A stretch of DNA of 64,000 bases. Source: Lepisosteus oculatus. Its lineage: Eukaryota > Chordata > Actinopteri > Semionotiformes > Lepisosteidae. A program made the position numbers and the translations under genes. The DNA is taken from assembly GCF_040954835.1 (NCBI RefSeq), contig NC_090709.1:41610490-41674489 (forward strand), read 5' to 3'. The first letter of the stretch is position 1; each line of letters begins with the position of its first letter. The notes under the pieces were generated by a model. It did no database searches. It saw nothing but the letters and a program-made list of their open reading frames with translations, and was not told the origin of the DNA. Shown piece after piece: positions 31,831 through 45,954 of the stretch.

Positions 31831-31901
31831 GCATTGGTGGTTCAGTGGTAGAATTCTCGCCTGCCACGCGGGAGGCCCGGGTTCGATTCCCGGCCAATGC
31901 A
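31831..31901 (+). tRNA. tRNA-Gly(GCC), opposite strand
   Basis: 71 nt, intact cloverleaf and GCC anticodon. The 3' flank (gtgttttattttctgtcctg, then actggggtgggtgtcccctg) is the reverse complement of the flank of the copy at 28364, so the two are inverted duplicates with about 100 bp of shared flank. TTTT runs give the terminator. Confidence 0.97.
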
Positions 31902-31995
31902 GAGTCGTGTTTTATTTTCTGTCCTGTCAGACTGGGGTGGGTGTCCCCTGGACCAGAGACAGCAGGGTAATAATTTGGAGGGATTTTGGGGGGGC

Positions 31996-32560
31996 CGTGC
32001 AGGATTGACTGCTCGCTTTAGGACAGAAGCCACCGGACCCCAGGCCCCGCCAGGACCGGGGTCCGAGACCTGTAATCCAGCGCGACAGTCCACACACAGA
32101 CACACACCACACGGCCACCAGAGGGCGGTAGCGTCGCGCCTATCCGGCTCTCCCGGCCTGGGCTCCTCGCCACAGACAGCGGGGGGTCAGAGTTCTCTCG
32201 GGAAAGCGAATTCGGCGACGTCTGCATCGGGTCCCGACAGGTGGAGAGTTCACTCCCGTGCCGCGTTAGGAGGAGAAAAGAGACCCGGACACGTCTGGGG
32301 AGGGTGTGACACTGTATTACATCAATCCACGTCGAAATCTCTGAGCTTCCGGCGCCACCGGGGGGTGGGCTGGGAGCTACTGTCCGCTGAAGCCCCGCCT
32401 CTCTCTCTCCCTCGGCTCCTAGGCTTGGGGTGTCGGGGGGGGGGTGGGGGTTTAATGGGGTCTGTCGGGGTCCACCTGCGCGAATCAGGGAATCAGAATT
32501 CTGCGCTTGTAACAGAGCAGATCGACTCCACGGATACTACAGGATCTCCTCTCTCTCTCT
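31996..32560. other. Intergenic unique sequence, no gene seen
   Basis: After the shared tRNA flank no known gene is recognisable. GC-rich, with a short poly-G at 32434-32450. Confidence 0.35.
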
Positions 32561-32564
32561 CTCT

Positions 32565-34897
<2,333 letters not shown>

Positions 34898-35019
34898 GTC
34901 TCCGGAGTGTCGGGCGCGCGATGAAAACGTCAGCGGGCGGGAGAGTAAACGAACGAACCTCTACGCAGGTTCGGGGCCCTACTCCACGGACTAACGAGGC
35001 CGGGGCAGGGTGGGGGCTC

Positions 35020-35717
35020 TCAGAGGGGGGCGCCCCCCCCCAGCAGGGCCAGGTAGAGGTCGGAGCGCAGGAAGCGGGGGTAACAGTCGCGGTCCATCAG
35101 GCCGTAGACGCGGCGCTGGGCCTGGGAGAAGGTGGACCGGGACGGGCCCTGGACCAGGCCGCGGGTCAGCTCGCGGGTCTTGGAGTCCAGGTTCACCTGG
35201 CGGGGAGAGGGGCCACACCTGAGGTCAACACACACACACACCCTGGACAGGACAGCAGTCCATCACAGGACACACACACACACACACACACCCTGGACAG
35301 GACACCAGTCCATCACAGGACACACACACACCCTGGACAGGACAGCAGTCCATCACAGGACACTCACACACCCTGGGCAGGACACCAGTCCATCACAGGA
35401 CACACACACTCACACACCCTGGACAGGACAGCAGTCCATCACAGGACACACACACACTCACACACACTGGACAGGACACCAGTCTATCACAGGACACACA
35501 CATTCACACACCCTGGACAGGACACCAGTCCATCACAGGACACTCACACACCCTGGGCAGGACACCAGTCCATCACAGGACACACACACTCACACACCCT
35601 GGACAGGACAGCAGTCCATCACAGGACACACACACACTCACACACCCTGGACAGGACAGCAGTCCATCACAGGACACACACACACACACACCCTGGACAG
35701 GACACCAGTCCATCACA

Positions 35718-35758
<41 letters not shown>

Positions 35759-38700
35759 GGACAGGACAGCAGTCCATCACAGGACACACACACACCCTGG
35801 ACAGGACAGCAGTCCATCACAGGACACACACACACCCTGGACAGGACAGCAGTCCATCACAGGACACACACACACCCTGGACAGGACAGCAGTCCATCAC
35901 AGGACACACACTCACACACCCTGGACAGGACAGCAGTCCATCACAGGACACACACACTCAATCACACACCCTGGACAGGACAGCAGTCCATCACAGGATG
36001 CACACACACACACACCCTGGACGGGACACCAGTCCATCACAGGATGCACACACACACACACCCTGGACGGGACACCAGTCCATCACAGGACACACACACT
36101 CAATCACACACCCTGGACAGGACAGCAGTCCATCACAGGACACACACACTCAATCACACACCCTGGACAGGACAGCAGTCCATCACAGGACACACACACT
36201 CAATCACACACCCTGGACAGGACAGCAGTCCATCACAGGACACACACACTCAATCACACACCCTGGACAGGACAGCAGTCCATCACAGGACACACACACT
36301 CAATCACACACCCTGGACAGGACAGCAGTCCATCACAGGACACACACACTCAATCACACACCCTGGACAGGACAGCAGTCCATCACAGGACACACACACT
36401 CAATCACACACCCTGGACAGGACACCAGTCCATCACAGGTCACACACACTCACACACCCTGGACAGGACACACACAGCGCGGTGTCTGAATACAGTCCCT
36501 TACTTCTCTGGGAGCTCCGGGCTCGATGTACTGGTAGAAGATCTTCCTGGCTTTGCGCTGGAGGCTGAAGTTGGACTTGGATTTCCGGTATGCCTCACAG
36601 GCCAGCCAGAATTCCAGGTTCTCCTCACTGAACTCGGAGCGCAGGAACGCTCGGAATGCTGCCAGACCAACTGAGAAAGAGCAGGAGAGAGAGAGGGGTT
36701 AATACAGACACTCCAGTACATGAACACTGCACTGAGAGAGAGAGAGGGGTTCATACAGACACACTGACTGGACACTCCAGGACATGAACACTGCACTGAG
36801 AGAGAGAGGGCTTCATACAGACACACTGACTGGACACTCCAGGACATGAACACTGCACTGAGAGAGAGAGAGGGGTTCATACAGACACACTGACTGGACA
36901 CTCCAGGACATGAACACTGCACTGAGAGAGAGAGAGGGGTTCATACACACACACTGACTGGACACTCCAGTACATGAACACTGCACTGAGAGAGAGAGAG
37001 GGGTTCATACAGACACACTGACTGGACACTCCAGGACATGAACACTGCACTGAGAGAGAGAGGGGTTCATACAGACACACTGACTGGACACTCCAGTACA
37101 TGAACACTGCACTGAGAGAGAGAGGGGTTCACACAGACACACTGACTGGACACTCCAGTACATGAACACTGCACTGAGAGAGAGAGGGGTTCACACAGAC
37201 ACACTGACTGGACACTCCAGTACATGAACACTGCACTGAGAGAGAGAGGGGTTCATACAGACACACTGACTGGACACTCCAGTACATGAACACTACACTG
37301 AGACAGAGAGAGGGGTTCATACAGACACACTGACTGGACACTCCAGTACATGAACACTACACTGAGACAGAGAGAGGGGTTCATACAGACACACTGACTG
37401 GACACTCCAGTACATGAACACTACACTGAGACAGAGAGAGGGGTTCATACAGACACACTGACTGGACACTCCAGTACATGAACACTGCACTGAGAGAGAG
37501 AGAGGGGTTCATACAGACACACTGACTGGACACTCCAGTACATGAACACTGCACTGAGAGAGAGAGAGGGGTTCATACAGACACACTGACTGGACACTCC
37601 AGTACATGAACACTGCACTGAGAGAGAGAGGGGTTCATACAGACACACTGACTGACTGGACACTCCAGGACATGAACACTGCACTGAGAGAGAGAGAGGG
37701 GTTCATACAGACAGACTGACTGGACACTCCAGTACATGAACACTGCACTGAGAGAGAGAGGGGTTCATACACACACACTGACTGGACACTCCAGTACATG
37801 AACACTGCACTGAGAGAGAGAGGGGTTCATACACACACACTGACTGGACACTCCAGTACATGAACACTGCACTGAGAGAGAGAGGGGTTCACACAGACAC
37901 ACTGACTGGACACTCCAGGACATGAACACTGCACTGAGAGAGAGAGGGGTTCATACAGACACACTGACTGGACACTCCAGTACATGAACACTGCACTGAG
38001 AGAGAGAGAGGGGTTCATACAGACACACTGACTGGACACTCCAGTACATGAACACTGCACTGAGAGAGAGAGGGGTTCATACAGACACACTGACTGGACA
38101 CTCCAGTACATGAACACTGCACTGAGAGAGAGAGGGGTTCACACAGACACACTGACTGGACACTCCAGTACATGAACACTGCACTGAGAGTGAGGGGTTC
38201 ATACAGACACCCTGACTGAGTGGACACTATCCCATGCACACAATCCACAGAGGAAAGCACACACTCACTGTCCCGCCCACAGACACACAGCTGACAAGAG
38301 ATCGGCGTCGCTGCTCTCTGTAAGGAGACTGAAGTGACGTGTTCATGAACTCCTTCTCCAGCTTCCAGGGCTGGGAACAGGACTCTGAGCAGCAGGACTC
38401 AGCTCTACTGCGGTACCAACAGGAAATGTCACCCCACAGCTGGGGACAGAGAGAGAGAGAGTGTGGATCTCTCAGAAATCAACACAACAGAGACAGGAGA
38501 CGCAGTGAGAGAGGAGAGCACAGAGGACCCCTCAGTCATAAACACGCACCACAGGACAGGAGGCACAGTGAGAGAGAGAGAGAGGAGAGCACAGAGAATC
38601 CCTCAGTCATAAACACATACAACAGAGACAGGAGACGCAGTGAGAGAGGAGAGCACAGAGGACCCCTCAGTCATAAACACGCACCACAGGACAGGAGACA

Positions 38701-38814
38701 CAGTGAGAGAGAGAGAAAGGAGAGCACAGAGAATCCCTCAGTCATAAACACATACAACAGAGACAGGAGACACAGTGTGAGAGAGAGAGGAGAGCACAGA
38801 GAATCCCTCAGTCA

Positions 38815-38848
<34 letters not shown>

Positions 38849-39169
38849 CAGGACAGGAGGCACAGTGAGAGAGATAGAGGAGAGCACAGAGAATCCCTCA
38901 GTCATAAGCACACACACACACACACACACAACAGGACAGGAGGCACAGTGAGAGAGAGAGAGGAGGGCACAGAGAATCCCTCACTAATAAACACACAATA
39001 GGACAGGAGACACAGCGAGAGAGAGAGGAGATCACAGAGGACCCCTCAGTTATAAACACACACAACAGAGACAGGAGACACAGTGAGAGAGAGGAGACAG
39101 GGAGAGAGGTGACGGGAGGCTCTTGCCCTGTTGCTGGGCTCAGCGTGCGTCTTGGTGAGCGTGCATCTT

Positions 39170-39207
<38 letters not shown>

Positions 39208-39588
39208 TCGGCCTCCCAGGACGAGCGCGCTGTCTCCTCCCCCTGACATTTCCCCTCCTCCCTGTTCTCGGGGGGCAGGAATGTGAACGGACTGGAATGA
39301 AAGACAACACACCCCCCTCCCTCCTCCTCTCCCTCTCTCTCTGAAGCAGCCCAGCAGTTTGGCAGGAAGTGACTCCCGAAACCTCGCTGTGTCTCTCTCT
39401 CCTCTTCCCTCTCTCTCACCTCTCCCGGGAGATTGAGGTTGTGTAGCTGTGTGTGTTATGTGTAAATATTTGTGCTGACAAAGATGCAGTGTGAGACAAT
39501 TTCAGGATTAGGTCAGTACAGTACAGGACCTATCTCTGTCTGTGTGTGTGAGTGAGACATTGTGTGCAGTGTGTCTCTGTGAGATGGT

Positions 39589-39621
<33 letters not shown>

Positions 39622-39625
39622 ATGG

Positions 39626-39663
<38 letters not shown>

Positions 39664-42600
39664 GAGATGGGCAGGGTGTGTGTGGTGTGTGTGTATGTGT
39701 GTGTGTGTGTGTGTGATGGGCAGTGTGTGTGTGTCTGTGTGTGTGTGTGTGTGTGTGTGTCTGTGTGTGTGTGTGTGTCTGTGTGTGTGTGTCTGTGTGT
39801 GTGTGTCTGTGTGTGTGTGTCTGTGTGTGTGTGTCTGTGTGTGTGTGTGTGTGTCTGTCCTGTGATGGACTGCTGTCCTGTCCAGGTGTGTGTGTGTGTG
39901 TGTGTGTGTGACACGGTCAGTGTCCACTCACAGCGGTGAGCCAGTAGGTTGTCCAGAGACTCTGCCCATTTTTTCACTTCCTCTGGACTGGGCCTGAAAC
40001 ACACACAGAGTCACAAACACACAGAGACAGAGACACACACACACACAGTCTGGGCAGTCGACTGTGCATTTACTTGAAATACATTTCTATTCTTTGTTTC
40101 CATGCATCTGTTGAATATCCTGCGCATGAAGTGTATTGTGTAATGTGTTCACCTGCCTGCAAAGCCAATTTCCCATATGGGATAACAAAATAATAATTCC
40201 TCACACTTCTAGAGCTCTTCCCTGGACCCCCCACTCAGAGCTCTTCCCAGGTCAGGGGGATCCCCTCCAGCCCCCCCGGTGTGCAGCCCCCACCTGGGTG
40301 ATGCTCCAGTCCGCTCAGCACACAGCAGCTCTCAGTGGGGAGGAGAGCAGAGGGATGGAGCCAGGTCAGAGAGGGGGGTGATTAGGAGGCCATGATGGGT
40401 CAAGACCAGGGGGGGAATCAGGCCAGGACACTGGGGTAACACCCCTACTCTTCTCCAGAGACACCCCGGGATTGTTAATGAGCACAGAGAGTCAGGACCT
40501 CGGTTTGACGGCGCCTGTTTACAGTCCAGTGTCCCCCGTCACTATACTGGGGCATCAGGACCCACACAGACCGCAGGGTGAGAGCGCCCCCTGCTGGCCC
40601 CACTCACACCTCTCCCAGCAGCCTCAGCTTTCCCATGAGTCTCCCCTCCAGGTACTGGCCAGGCTCCCACCTGCTGGGCTCCAGAGGAATAGCGCCAAAC
40701 GTTTTGGAAGCGCATTTAAAACTGATAACAGGAGGCTCTTCTGTACACAGAGGGGGGTGGGGGTGGGGAACAGGCTGCCCAGCCCTGTGGTTGAAGCCGA
40801 TACCCTGGCTTCTCTCCAGACACAGCTGGGTGAGCTCCTCCAGTCAGGACAGGAGGCTCTACTGTACACAGAGGGTGGCGGGGGTGGGGAACAAGCCGCC
40901 CAGCCCCGTGGTTGAAGCCGATACCCCGGCTCCTCGGAGGGATGCCAACTCACCTCACGTCGTAGTGGCTGCTGGCCGCCGTGACCGTGCCCATCTCGCT
41001 CCAGCGCTTCAGGAAGGGCAGGCGCGACTTCGCCTCGCGGTCCCGGTCTCTGCGCGCGGACAGACAACACAACAACAGGTCTGCTTACGGGGACGGGCAG
41101 GGGCCGCAGATAAAGGGACAGCCCCCGGGGTCGTCAGGTTGATGGGGATGATGGGACTGTAACACTCCCACAATCCCCCGGGGAAACGGCAGGACAGAAC
41201 ACTCCCACAATCCTCAAGGACACAGCAGGACAGAACACTCCCACAATCCTCAAGGACACAGCAGGACAGAACACTCCCACAATCCCCAAGGGATACAGCA
41301 GGACAGAACAACACAGCAGGACAGAACACTCCCACAATCCCCCGGGACACAGCAGGACAGTACACTCCCACAATCCCCCGGAACACAGCAGGACAGAACA
41401 CTCCCACAATCCCCAAGGACACAGCAGGACAGAACACTCCCACAATCCCCAAGGACACAGCAGGACAGAACACTCCCACAATCCCCAAGGGATACAGCAG
41501 GACAGAACAACACAGCAGGACAGAACACTCCCACAATCCCCCGGGACACAGCAGGACAGTACACTTCCACAATCCCCCGGAACACAGCAGGACAGAACAC
41601 TCCCACAATCCCCAAGGACACAGCAGGACAGAACACTCCCACAATCCCCAAGGACACAGCAAGACAGAACACTCCCACAATCCCCAAGGACACAGCAGGA
41701 CAGAACACTCCCACAATCCCCAAGGACACAGCAGGACAGAACACTCCCACGATCCCCAAGGACACAGCAGGACAGAACACTCCCACAATCCCCCGGGACA
41801 CAGCAGGACAGAACACTCCCACAATCCCCCGGAACACAGCAGGACAGAACACTCCCACAATCCCCCAGGGACACAGCAGGACAGATTGGGGACAGATTGG
41901 GGACAATCCCCTGGAACACAGCAGGACAGAACACTCCCACAATCCCCAAGGACACAGCAGGACAGAACACTCCCACAATCCCCCGGGACAGAGCAGGACA
42001 GAACACTCCCACAATCCCCTGGGGACACAACAGGACAGAACACCAGGGATCGTGGGAGTGTCCTGTGCCGCTGTGTCCCGGGGGGTCGTGGGAGTGTTCT
42101 GTGCCGCTGTGTCCTTGGGGATTGTGGGAGTGTCCTGTGCCGCTGTGTCCCGGGGGATAATGGGAGTGTCCTGTGCCGCTGTGTCCCGGGGGGGTCGTGG
42201 GAGTGTTCTGTGCCGCTGTGTCCCGGGGGGTCGTGGGGAGCTCCTGAACGGGGCGGAGGCCGGGGCCGGGCGGCGCGGCGGGGTCCCTCACCGGCTGTCC
42301 CCCTCCGGGCCGTCGGGGCTGTCCAGCTCGTACTCCACGCTGGAGTGGAAGCTCTGAGAGAGAGGGGGGAGAGAGAGACAGAGACGCAGGGCTCAGCGCG
42401 CAGGGGCCACATCCCCCGGCTCGGCGAGGTCACGTGACCGGTCGCCTCCCCCCCCCCACACCCCACACTCTGGCGAGGAACGAGCCCGGGAGCTCCTGTC
42501 AGGGTGGGGACTGACAGAGGGAGACGGAGGGGAACGAGAAGGAGAGGAATGAGGACAGCCCCCACCCCCCCACCCCCCGGTCCGGTCCGGTCCGGCACGG

Positions 42601-44050
42601 GGCGAGCTCGGAGCCGGTTCCGGTCCCAGATCACGGAAGGTGGCAGGGGACAGCAAAGGAAAGTGGGATAGGGGGACAGAGAGGGATTAAGGGACAGAGA
42701 GGGACAGGGGGGTTAAGGGACAGAGAGGGATTATGGGACAGAGAGGGATAGGGGGATTATGGGACAGAGAGGGATTATGGGACAGAGAGGGATAGGGGGA
42801 TTAAGGGACAGAGAGGGATTAAGGGATAGAGGGATTATGGGACAGAGAGGGATAGGGGGATTAAGGGACAGAGAGGGATTATGGGACAGAGAGGGATTAT
42901 GGGACAGAGAGGGACAGGGGGGTTAAGGGACAGAGAGGGATTATGGGACAGAGAGGGATAGGGGGATTATGGGACAGAGAGGGATTATGGGACAGAGAGG
43001 GATAGGGGGATTAAGGGACAGAGAGGGATTAAGGGACAGAGAGGGATTATGGGACAGAGAGGGATTATGGGACAGAGAGGGATAGGGGGATTAAGGGACA
43101 GAGAGGGATTATGGGACAGAGAGGATAGGGGGATTATGGGACAGAGAGGGATTATGGGACAGAGAGGGATAGGGGGATTAAGGGACAGAGAGGGATTAAG
43201 GGACAGAGAGGGATTATGGGACAGAGAGGGATTATGGGACAGAGAGGGATAGGGGGATTAAGGGACAGAGAGGGATTATGGGACAGAGAGGATAGGGGGA
43301 TTATGGGACAGAGAGGGATTAAGGGACAGAGAGGGATAGGGGGATTATGGGACAGAGAGGGATTATGGGACAGAGAGGGATTAAGGGACAGAGAGGGATA
43401 GGGGGATGATGGGACAGAGAGGGATTATGGGACAGAGAGGGATAGGGGGATTATGGGACAGAGGGATTATGGGACAGGGGGGGGACAGAGGGACAGACTG
43501 TTGTGGACTGGACTCGCGCGGACAGGACAGACGACGCACGCCGGAAAGGCGGGGGGGAGATGGGGGAGCCCCTTACGTGCTGAAACCAGGTCCGCAGGTG
43601 CAGCTTGGCGCTGGCCAGCTTGGCGATGCCGTGGTGCTTGGGCAGCGAGGGAGAGGAGGGGGAGGAGGGCAGCCCCGCCTCCCGCGCCGCCCCGGGCCCC
43701 AGCTGGCTGTCGCTGTAGGCCCGGCAGCCCTCCGTGAGCGCCCCCACGCCGAGGGACGCGCCCGCTCCCCCGGGGCCGAGGCCCTGGCCGGCCGCCGCCA
43801 GCCCCAGCTGGGCCAGCGCCTCGGCGCTCAGGCTGTGCTCCTTCTGCACGCAGATCGCGGGCGGCCCCGCCCCCGGCCCCGCCCCCGGCCCCTCGGGATT
43901 GGCCCCCGGGCGGCCGGCGGCCCCGCCCCCCCGGGGCCCCGCCCCCGGCCCCTCCTCCTGCCCCTCGGGGGCGCGCCGGCGCAGGGCGACCTTGTGCCAG
44001 GGCAGGAAGTCGCAGTCCAGCAGGGACCCCTCCGAGCTGTAGCGCCTCAT
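35020..44050 (-). CDS. rgs3: RGS3-like regulator of G-protein signalling, six coding exons
   Basis: RGS proteins speed GTP hydrolysis by Gi/Gq alpha subunits at the membrane. Minus-strand exons: 44054-43577, 42353-42292, 41049-40954, 39993-39932, 36670-36504, 35196-35020. All borders are GT-AG and phases agree. From the first ATG in the first exon (44050) this gives 345 aa. The first exon starts at an acceptor, so upstream exons exist, coding or 5'UTR. Residues 1-158 hold [18 protein letters not shown] and a Gly/Pro/Ala-rich stretch. The RGS domain spans about 212-340: [71 protein letters not shown]. The Glu-Asn pair of SEENLEFW and the Asp and Arg of DCYPRFLR that contact G alpha are kept. 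The 62-nt exon is typical of R4-type RGS genes. RRxxSEGSLL and the domain sequence resemble RGS3; family certain, member less so. Confidence 0.85.
35225..36478. repeat. Family A minisatellite in the RGS gene last intron
   Basis: About 25 CA-strand units filling the intron between the last two coding exons. The right half (35940-36420) is a uniform block with acacacactcaatcacacac spacers. No element flanks are visible. Confidence 0.93.
36713..38225. repeat. 61-bp minisatellite in an RGS intron
   Basis: About 25 copies of ctgactggacactccagtac, atgaacactgcactgagaga, gagaggggttcatacagaca. Variants are actgcac/actacac, cagtac/caggac and catacag/cacacag. It starts near the exon 36504-36670. Confidence 0.95.
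38226..38450. other. RGS intron unique segment
   Basis: No exon recognised between two arrays. Confidence 0.35.
38450..39110. repeat. About 65-70-bp minisatellite in an RGS intron
   Basis: Nine to ten copies of gaggagagcacagagaatcc, ctcagtcataaacacatac, aacagagacaggagacacag with variable (CA)n and (GA)n. As a reverse complement it resembles the array at 32.6-34.9 kb (ctgtgtctcctgtcctg, tactgaggggtcct), so the two are probably related. Confidence 0.9.
39170..39912. repeat. (TG)n tracts around unique sequence, RGS intron
   Basis: (TG)n at 39170-39206 and an imperfect (TG)n of over 300 bp at 39590-39910, with ctgtg interruptions and one family A core (cctgtgatggactgctgtcc) at 39858-39884. The stretch 39207-39560 between them is unique, with no exon seen. 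It ends about 20 bp before the exon 39932-39993. Confidence 0.88.
40185..40685 (-). mobile_element. 5S rRNA-derived SINE, near full length (RGS intron)
   Basis: Very close to the copy at 8325-8862 over its whole length, with the 5S-like head on the right (cccatgagtctcccctccag, gtactggccaggctcccacc). It starts at aataataattcctcacactt. Head truncated at 40685, where another sequence joins. Confidence 0.82.
40726..40940 (+). repeat. Family D, 1.8 copies (RGS intron)
   Basis: Two 121 bp units directly after the SINE, LINE-like frame on the plus strand, ending 14 bp before the RGS exon 40954-41049. Confidence 0.9.
41160..42237. repeat. 36-bp minisatellite in an RGS intron
   Basis: About 30 copies of cacagcaggacagaacactc then ccacaatccccaagga. 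From about 42050 the last copies are inverted (gggagtgttctgtgccgctg), so the array has two opposing arms. The 36 bp period gives frames of up to 541 codons, which are artefacts. Confidence 0.94.
42655..43492. repeat. 17-18-bp minisatellite (gggacagagagggattatgg), RGS intron
   Basis: Short units gggacagagagggattat, gggacagagagggatagggg, gattaaggg in higher-order blocks; 42.72-42.95 and 42.95-43.2 are near copies. Strongly purine-rich on the plus strand. Confidence 0.94.
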
Positions 44051-44134
44051 GACTCTGGGGGGGGGGGAGAGAGAGAGAGAGAGAGAGAGAGAGACGGGCG
44101 GCGTCAGCATCCGATAAGTCACAATTCATCCCGC

Positions 44135-44310
44135 CTATCATCATCATAATATAATTATTCCTAACACTCTCTATATAGCGCCTTGCCGGACCCTCCCCTC
44201 GGAGCGAGCTCTTCCCGGGTCAGGGGGATCCCCTCCAGCCCCCCCCAGTGTGCAGCCCCCACCTGGGTGATGCTCCAGTCCGCTCAGCACACAGCAGCTC
44301 TCAGTGGAAC
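44135..44310 (-). mobile_element. 5S-derived SINE fragment
   Basis: Body part (tatatagcgccttgccggac, gtgatgctccagtccgctca, cacacagcagctctcagtgg), cut at 44308 where a family D fragment (44308-44395) joins. A second SINE copy starts at 44400. Confidence 0.8.
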
Positions 44311-44396
44311 AGCAGGCTCTTCTGTACACAGAGGGGGGTGGGGGCGGGGAACAAGCCGCCCAGCCATGTGGTTGAAGCCGATACCCTGGCCGATAC
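44308..44396 (+). mobile_element. Family D fragment between two SINE copies
   Basis: Part of one unit (ggctcttctgtacacagagg ... gaagccgataccctggc). The neighbours are two partial 5S-derived SINEs, so this is a small nest of elements. Confidence 0.75.
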
Positions 44397-44399
44397 CCT

Positions 44400-44795
44400 C
44401 AATAATAATCATCATCATCACCATCTTTACACTCTCTATATAGCGCCTTGCTGGACCCTCCCCTCGGAGCTCTTCCCAGGTCAGGGGGATCCCCTCCAGC
44501 CCCCCCCAGTGTGCAGCCCCCACCTGGGTGATGCTCCAGTCCGCTCAGCACACAGCAGCTCTCAGTGGGGAGGAGAGCAGAGGGATGGAGCCAGTTCAGA
44601 GAGGGGGGTGATGAGGAGGCCATGATGGGTCAAGACCAGGGGGGGATCAGGCCAGGACACTGGGGTAACACCCCTATTCTTCTCCAGAGACACCCCGGGA
44701 TTGTTAATGAGGACAGAGAGTCAGGACCTGGGTTTGACGTCTCATCCGAAGGACGGCGCCTGTTTACAGTCCAGCGTCCCCCGGTATAGTGACTT
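44400..44795 (-). mobile_element. 5S-derived SINE without its 5S head
   Basis: Body from tctatatagcgccttgctgg to gtttacagtccagcgtcccc; it retains gacgtctcatccgaaggacg, which the copies at 8.3 and 40.2 kb lack. It joins a family D piece at about 44796-44870. Confidence 0.78.
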
Positions 44796-44874
44796 GAGAG
44801 CAGCCGGGGTATCGGCTTCAACCGCCTGGCTGGGCAGCTTGCTCCCCACCCCCACCACTCTCTGTGTAAAGAGT

Positions 44875-45305
44875 CGCCCCCCCCAACCCCAACCCCGCCT
44901 GCATTTCAACTGCCCCCGGCACTTCCCAGGGATAATAACCTCCAGCCCGCCCCTCTCGCCACCCCCTCGTCTCCTCTGGTCCCTCAAGAAAGGGGCGCCC
45001 CCCCCCACTCCCCCCGCCCAGATGAGCAATTATCAGCGCCCGAGGGCTCAGGGAGAGCAGATGGCGATCTCAGCCAGCCAACATTAAATATTAACCCTGC
45101 ACGCTGTGAAAAATTAATGCACACTGCAGGGGATAAACTCTCCCGCCCCCTCCCCCCTTCCTGGGCTGAGGACCTGCTCAGGAGCTCCAGAGCGCCCCCC
45201 ACTGGTCAGGGCCCGGCCCTGCGGAGAGCCGCTCCCCTTGGGGGGGGGGAGGGGCGGTTCTCTTGCATCGGACAGGGGGGTGTCCTCTCACTTGCAAATT
45301 CTGAT
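44875..45305. other. Unique sequence upstream of the RGS exons, no exon seen
   Basis: 45035-45135 is AT-rich (caacattaaatattaaccct, gtgaaaaattaatgcacac) inside GC-rich DNA and may be regulatory. No coding exon recognised. Confidence 0.3.
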
Positions 45306-45600
45306 AGTTCCCCCCTCTGGGTACAGAAGAGCCCCCTGTCCTGACTGGAGGAGCTCACCCAGCTGTGTCTGGAGACAAGCCGGGGTATCGGCTTCAACCA
45401 CACGGACTGGGCGGCTTGTTCCCCACCCCCACCCCCGTCTGCGCACAGAAGAGCCTCCTGTCCTGACTGGAGGAGCTCACCCAGCTGTGTCCGGAGAGAA
45501 GCCGGGGTATCGGCTTCAACCACACGGACTGGGCGGCTTGTTCCCCACCCCCGCCCCCCTCCGTGTAAGGCAGATCCTCCTGTCCTGACCGGAGAAGCCA
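45305..45600 (-). repeat. Family D, about 2.4 copies
   Basis: 121 bp units with the LINE-like frame on the minus strand (cggggtatcggcttcaacca). Confidence 0.9.
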
Positions 45601-45954
45601 GGTGATCCCCCACATCCCTGGGTCAACGGAGACCCAGACACACGGACAAACAGACGCACAGGCAGGTGGACAGGCAAGTCTTGACGACTTCGGAAGCCCA
45701 CAGGCCCGGCGATCCTACCCCCCGGTAGCATTATCCCCAATTAACAGCGGTGCCGTGATCACGACAAGCAGGGACAGGGCTGATAAACAGCGCTTCCAAT
45801 CCATCACTCTGCTGTCATTATCACCAGTCTCCCTCCCCCCCCCTGGCCTGCCTGGAAAATGTCATCCACACTCACAGACACTATTTTTAAAACTCCGCCA
45901 GCTGCAACTGTTCCAAACACACAGAGCGGAGACACTGTACAAACACTCCCTCTC
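45601..45954. other. Unique sequence, no gene seen
   Basis: No exon or known repeat recognised. It merges into the next array near 45950. Confidence 0.35.

Noticed and set aside
39120-39560. Possible extra RGS exon between the (TG)n tracts
   Set aside because: No frame with splice sites that fits the phase of the flanking exons, which already join correctly to each other.
41009-42634. 541-codon Cys-rich frame on the minus strand
   Set aside because: 36 bp repeat read through; true RGS exons (40954-41049 and 42292-42353) use other frames with proper splice sites.
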